Positions 62,471 through 64,000 of a stretch of DNA of 64,000 nt are shown here, piece by piece. The notes below the pieces were generated by a model that worked only from the letters and a program-made list of their open reading frames with translations, was not told the origin of the DNA and did no database searches. How positions within the stretch are numbered: position 1 is the stretch's first letter; every line of letters begins with the position of its first letter. Origin of the DNA: an uncultured Mycoplasmatota bacterium (GTDB taxonomy: Bacteria; Bacillota_I; Bacilli_A; RF39; UBA660); assembly GCA_900548695.1 (NCBI GenBank), contig URLC01000001.1:1-64000 (forward strand). The letters run 5' to 3'. Position numbers and translations under genes: made by a program.

Positions 62471-63262
62471 TTAGACGTGTTTGTAAATATCTTTAATAAT
62501 ATCTCTTATATCTTTATGGTAATCAATATTTACCTTTTTCTTTTTGATGGCCTTGTAGGTAAATAATACTATTTCAGGAATTGGAAAACCGTTTCTTTTT
62601 AAGTAATCTACTCTCTTATAGGCTTCATCTGTTCCTGCTTCTAAGAAAATTCTTTTATTTTTAATAAAAAGCATCTTGGTGGTGTATTGATATAAAACAT
62701 CTGGATTTTCGGTACCAATAATAATAATTTTATGATATTGCTCACGTAACTTATTAAGAATCATCATGATTTTTTTTCGACTTTTATTATCTAATACTTT
62801 AAAAGGATCATCTAAAATAAGCACATCTGGATTAGAAAGTAAGCCAATAGCAATTTCTACTTTTTTTTGTTCAGATTTAGATAAGCTTGTAATATTTCTA
62901 TCTAATAAATCACTGCTTAATCCAACTATTCTTAAAGAGTCTCTTTCTTTTTTGTCAATATCTTTTATTTGTAAGTGATTATAATTAATTACAAAATCCA
63001 TATGTTCTTTTATTGTATTTAAGTATGTCTCTTTAGAAAAGTTTTTTTCTATTTTAGTGATTTTCCGATAAAAATCATAGTGATTTTCTGCCGTCAACTC
63101 TTCATTATCTATTTTTATTAGTCCACTTGGTAATTCTTTTAAGGTCAATATTTCTAATAATTCTTCATAACCTGTTCCCGTTATTCCTATTATATCATCA
63201 CTAGAAATTGTAGTTGTAAATTCAAAATCTTTGTCTTTAATATTTTCTAAAACTATTTCCAT
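62471..63262 (-). CDS. ECF-type ABC ATPase, second subunit, degenerate Walker A
   Basis: A 263-aa ABC ATPase in the position of EcfA2. The P-loop reads GITGTGYEELL, so the invariant Lys is Tyr (residue 32) and ATP hydrolysis at this site should fail. The later motifs survive in part: SLSKSEQKKVEIAIG for the signature and VLILDDP for Walker B. It overlaps the upstream ATPase by ten bases. The usual EcfT gene between ATPases and truA is missing here. Confidence 0.75.
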   Translation of the reverse strand: MEIVLENIKDKDFEFTTTISSDDIIGITGTGYEELLEILTLKELPSGLIKIDNEELTAENHYDFYRKITKIEKNFSKETYLNTIKEHMDFVINYNHLQIKDIDKKERDSLRIVGLSSDLLDRNITSLSKSEQKKVEIAIGLLSNPDVLILDDPFKVLDNKSRKKIMMILNKLREQYHKIIIIGTENPDVLYQYTTKMLFIKNKRIFLEAGTDEAYKRVDYLKRNGFPIPEIVLFTYKAIKKKKVNIDYHKDIRDIIKDIYKHV

Positions 63263-64000
63263 ATTGTATCCACCATCCTGTCCATATTTAACTCTATATT
63301 TTCCACAACATTGTAATCTCTTAATTTGACAGATAAATCAATCATGAATGGCAGATCCAAACCAATTTTATTTAAAACATTGTCTTTTTCAATAATGCCT
63401 AAGGGTTCACCTTCTAACAGAATCTTTCCTTGATCTATAATAAATAAATAATCACTTTCTAGGGCAATATTTAAATCACTTGTTGTCATGATAATTGAAA
63501 CTTTTGTTTCTTGTTGAAGAGTTCTTAATAATTTGATAAATTCGTCTTGTTCTTTTAAAGTTAATTCTTGTGCTATATCATCTAAAAATAATATTTGTGG
63601 AGAAGCTAACATTTTTTCAGCTAATAAAACTTTTATTTTTATATATAATGGAACTTCATTAGGATTTTTTTTGGTGAATTTTAATAGTTTATATTTCTTT
63701 ATGATTTCTTTATATGTTTCTTCTTTTTCATCAGAATTTTTTTTAAATAAACTAATTATATAGTGTAATTCTTCTTCTATAGTTGGAAATAAAAATTTTA
63801 TATTATCTTGTGGAATTATAGTTCCTGTAATTTCTTTCCACAAGTTAGTTGGATATTCTTCTATGTAGCCACCAAAAAGCTTTATAGTTTCTTTTGTTTC
63901 AATTTCTCCACTTAATATTCTTATTAGTGTAGTTTTACCACAATTATTGCCACCTGATACGGTTACAAATTTTTCGGCTGGTACTTGGATGGAGATATCT
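63253..64000 (-). CDS. ECF-type ABC ATPase, first subunit (cut by window end)
   Basis: The frame is open to the window edge and its start is not visible. Just before 63843 the minus strand encodes SGGNNCGKTTLIRILSGE, an intact Walker A, followed by LFGGYIEEYPTNLWKEITG. The later signature is poor (EVPLYIKIKVLLAEKM) and Walker B is ILFLDDIA. A short frame starting at 63843 would use a TTG and miss the P-loop, so the longer frame is right. It pairs with the overlapping gene at 62471. Confidence 0.8.
   Translation of the reverse strand, partial: DISIQVPAEKFVTVSGGNNCGKTTLIRILSGEIETKETIKLFGGYIEEYPTNLWKEITGTIIPQDNIKFLFPTIEEELHYIISLFKKNSDEKEETYKEIIKKYKLLKFTKKNPNEVPLYIKIKVLLAEKMLASPQILFLDDIAQELTLKEQDEFIKLLRTLQQETKVSIIMTTSDLNIALESDYLFIIDQGKILLEGEPLGIIEKDNVLNKIGLDLPFMIDLSVKLRDYNVVENIELNMDRMVDTIWK

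Noticed and set aside
1..64000. Alternative genetic code with UGA read as Trp, as in Mycoplasma.
   Set aside because: Trp is encoded by TGG throughout, and TGA ends genes at 52234-52236 and in ATGA overlaps (7905-7908, 52454-52457).
1..64000. CRISPR array.
   Set aside because: No run of short identical repeats with regular spacers was found; repeated sequences are inverted pairs or single duplications.

Overview
The window is about 64 kb of very AT-rich DNA from a low-GC Gram-positive bacterium (Bacillota, most likely an uncultured Bacilli lineage of the RF39/Mollicutes-relative kind). The evidence is the low GC, strong AGGAGG-type ribosome binding sites, short terminator hairpins, an ECF ATPase-truA-rplM-rpsI block, a type VIIb secretion ATPase, and several peptidoglycan enzymes (so a walled cell). 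Trp is encoded by TGG, and TGA acts as a stop (for example 52234-52236 and several ATGA gene overlaps), so the standard bacterial code applies. No species can be named from the sequence alone.

Layout. 1-1.5 kb: an imperfect inverted repeat enclosing a divergent pair, a small membrane protein and an XRE regulator. 1.6-5.8 kb: HD hydrolase, CDP-alcohol phosphatidyltransferase, adhE. 5.9-10.2 kb: a five-gene operon of unknown function. 10.3-20.7 kb: zinc-ribbon/PASTA protein, YhgE/Pip membrane protein with its TetR regulator, compact UvrD-type helicase, heavy-metal ATPase with divergent ArsR regulator and twin operators, an aminotransferase-GNAT fusion and a lipoprotein. 20.7-28.4 kb: FkbM methyltransferase, Ca-type P-ATPase, a redox cluster (radical SAM, FTR-like iron-sulfur protein, CPHC thioredoxin-like protein) and a YtrA-type ABC operon.

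28.4-41.6 kb is the main discovery. A LysM-amidase gene is split in two by an integrated element of 11,977 bp (about 29341-41317). The two gene halves rejoin exactly in frame at a shared CCTC core, restoring a 399-aa enzyme. The inner ends of the element are a 17-bp imperfect inverted repeat (15/17), as expected for the attP of its own large serine integrase. The cargo is a defence island: a Hachiman pair (hamA-hamB) with a terminator-like leader, a NUDIX hydrolase translationally coupled to a PLD-helicase-DUF3427 protein (SauUSI-like type IV restriction architecture), and a KAP-family P-loop NTPase. A divergent HTH/XRE switch and structured AT-rich DNA complete it.

41.6-64 kb: GH25 lysozyme, CcdA-TlpA fusion, ABC exporter, CorA, an HtrA protease coupled to an Abi (HEPN) protein, a zinc-dependent phospholipase C-like protein, a SpoIID-like protein that has lost motif residues, a compact type VII secretion locus (essC, esaB-like, two small helical proteins), a CwlD-like amidase, a ZIP transporter, rpsI-rplM with a leader, two unknown proteins, truA, and two ECF-type ATPases, the last cut by the window end.
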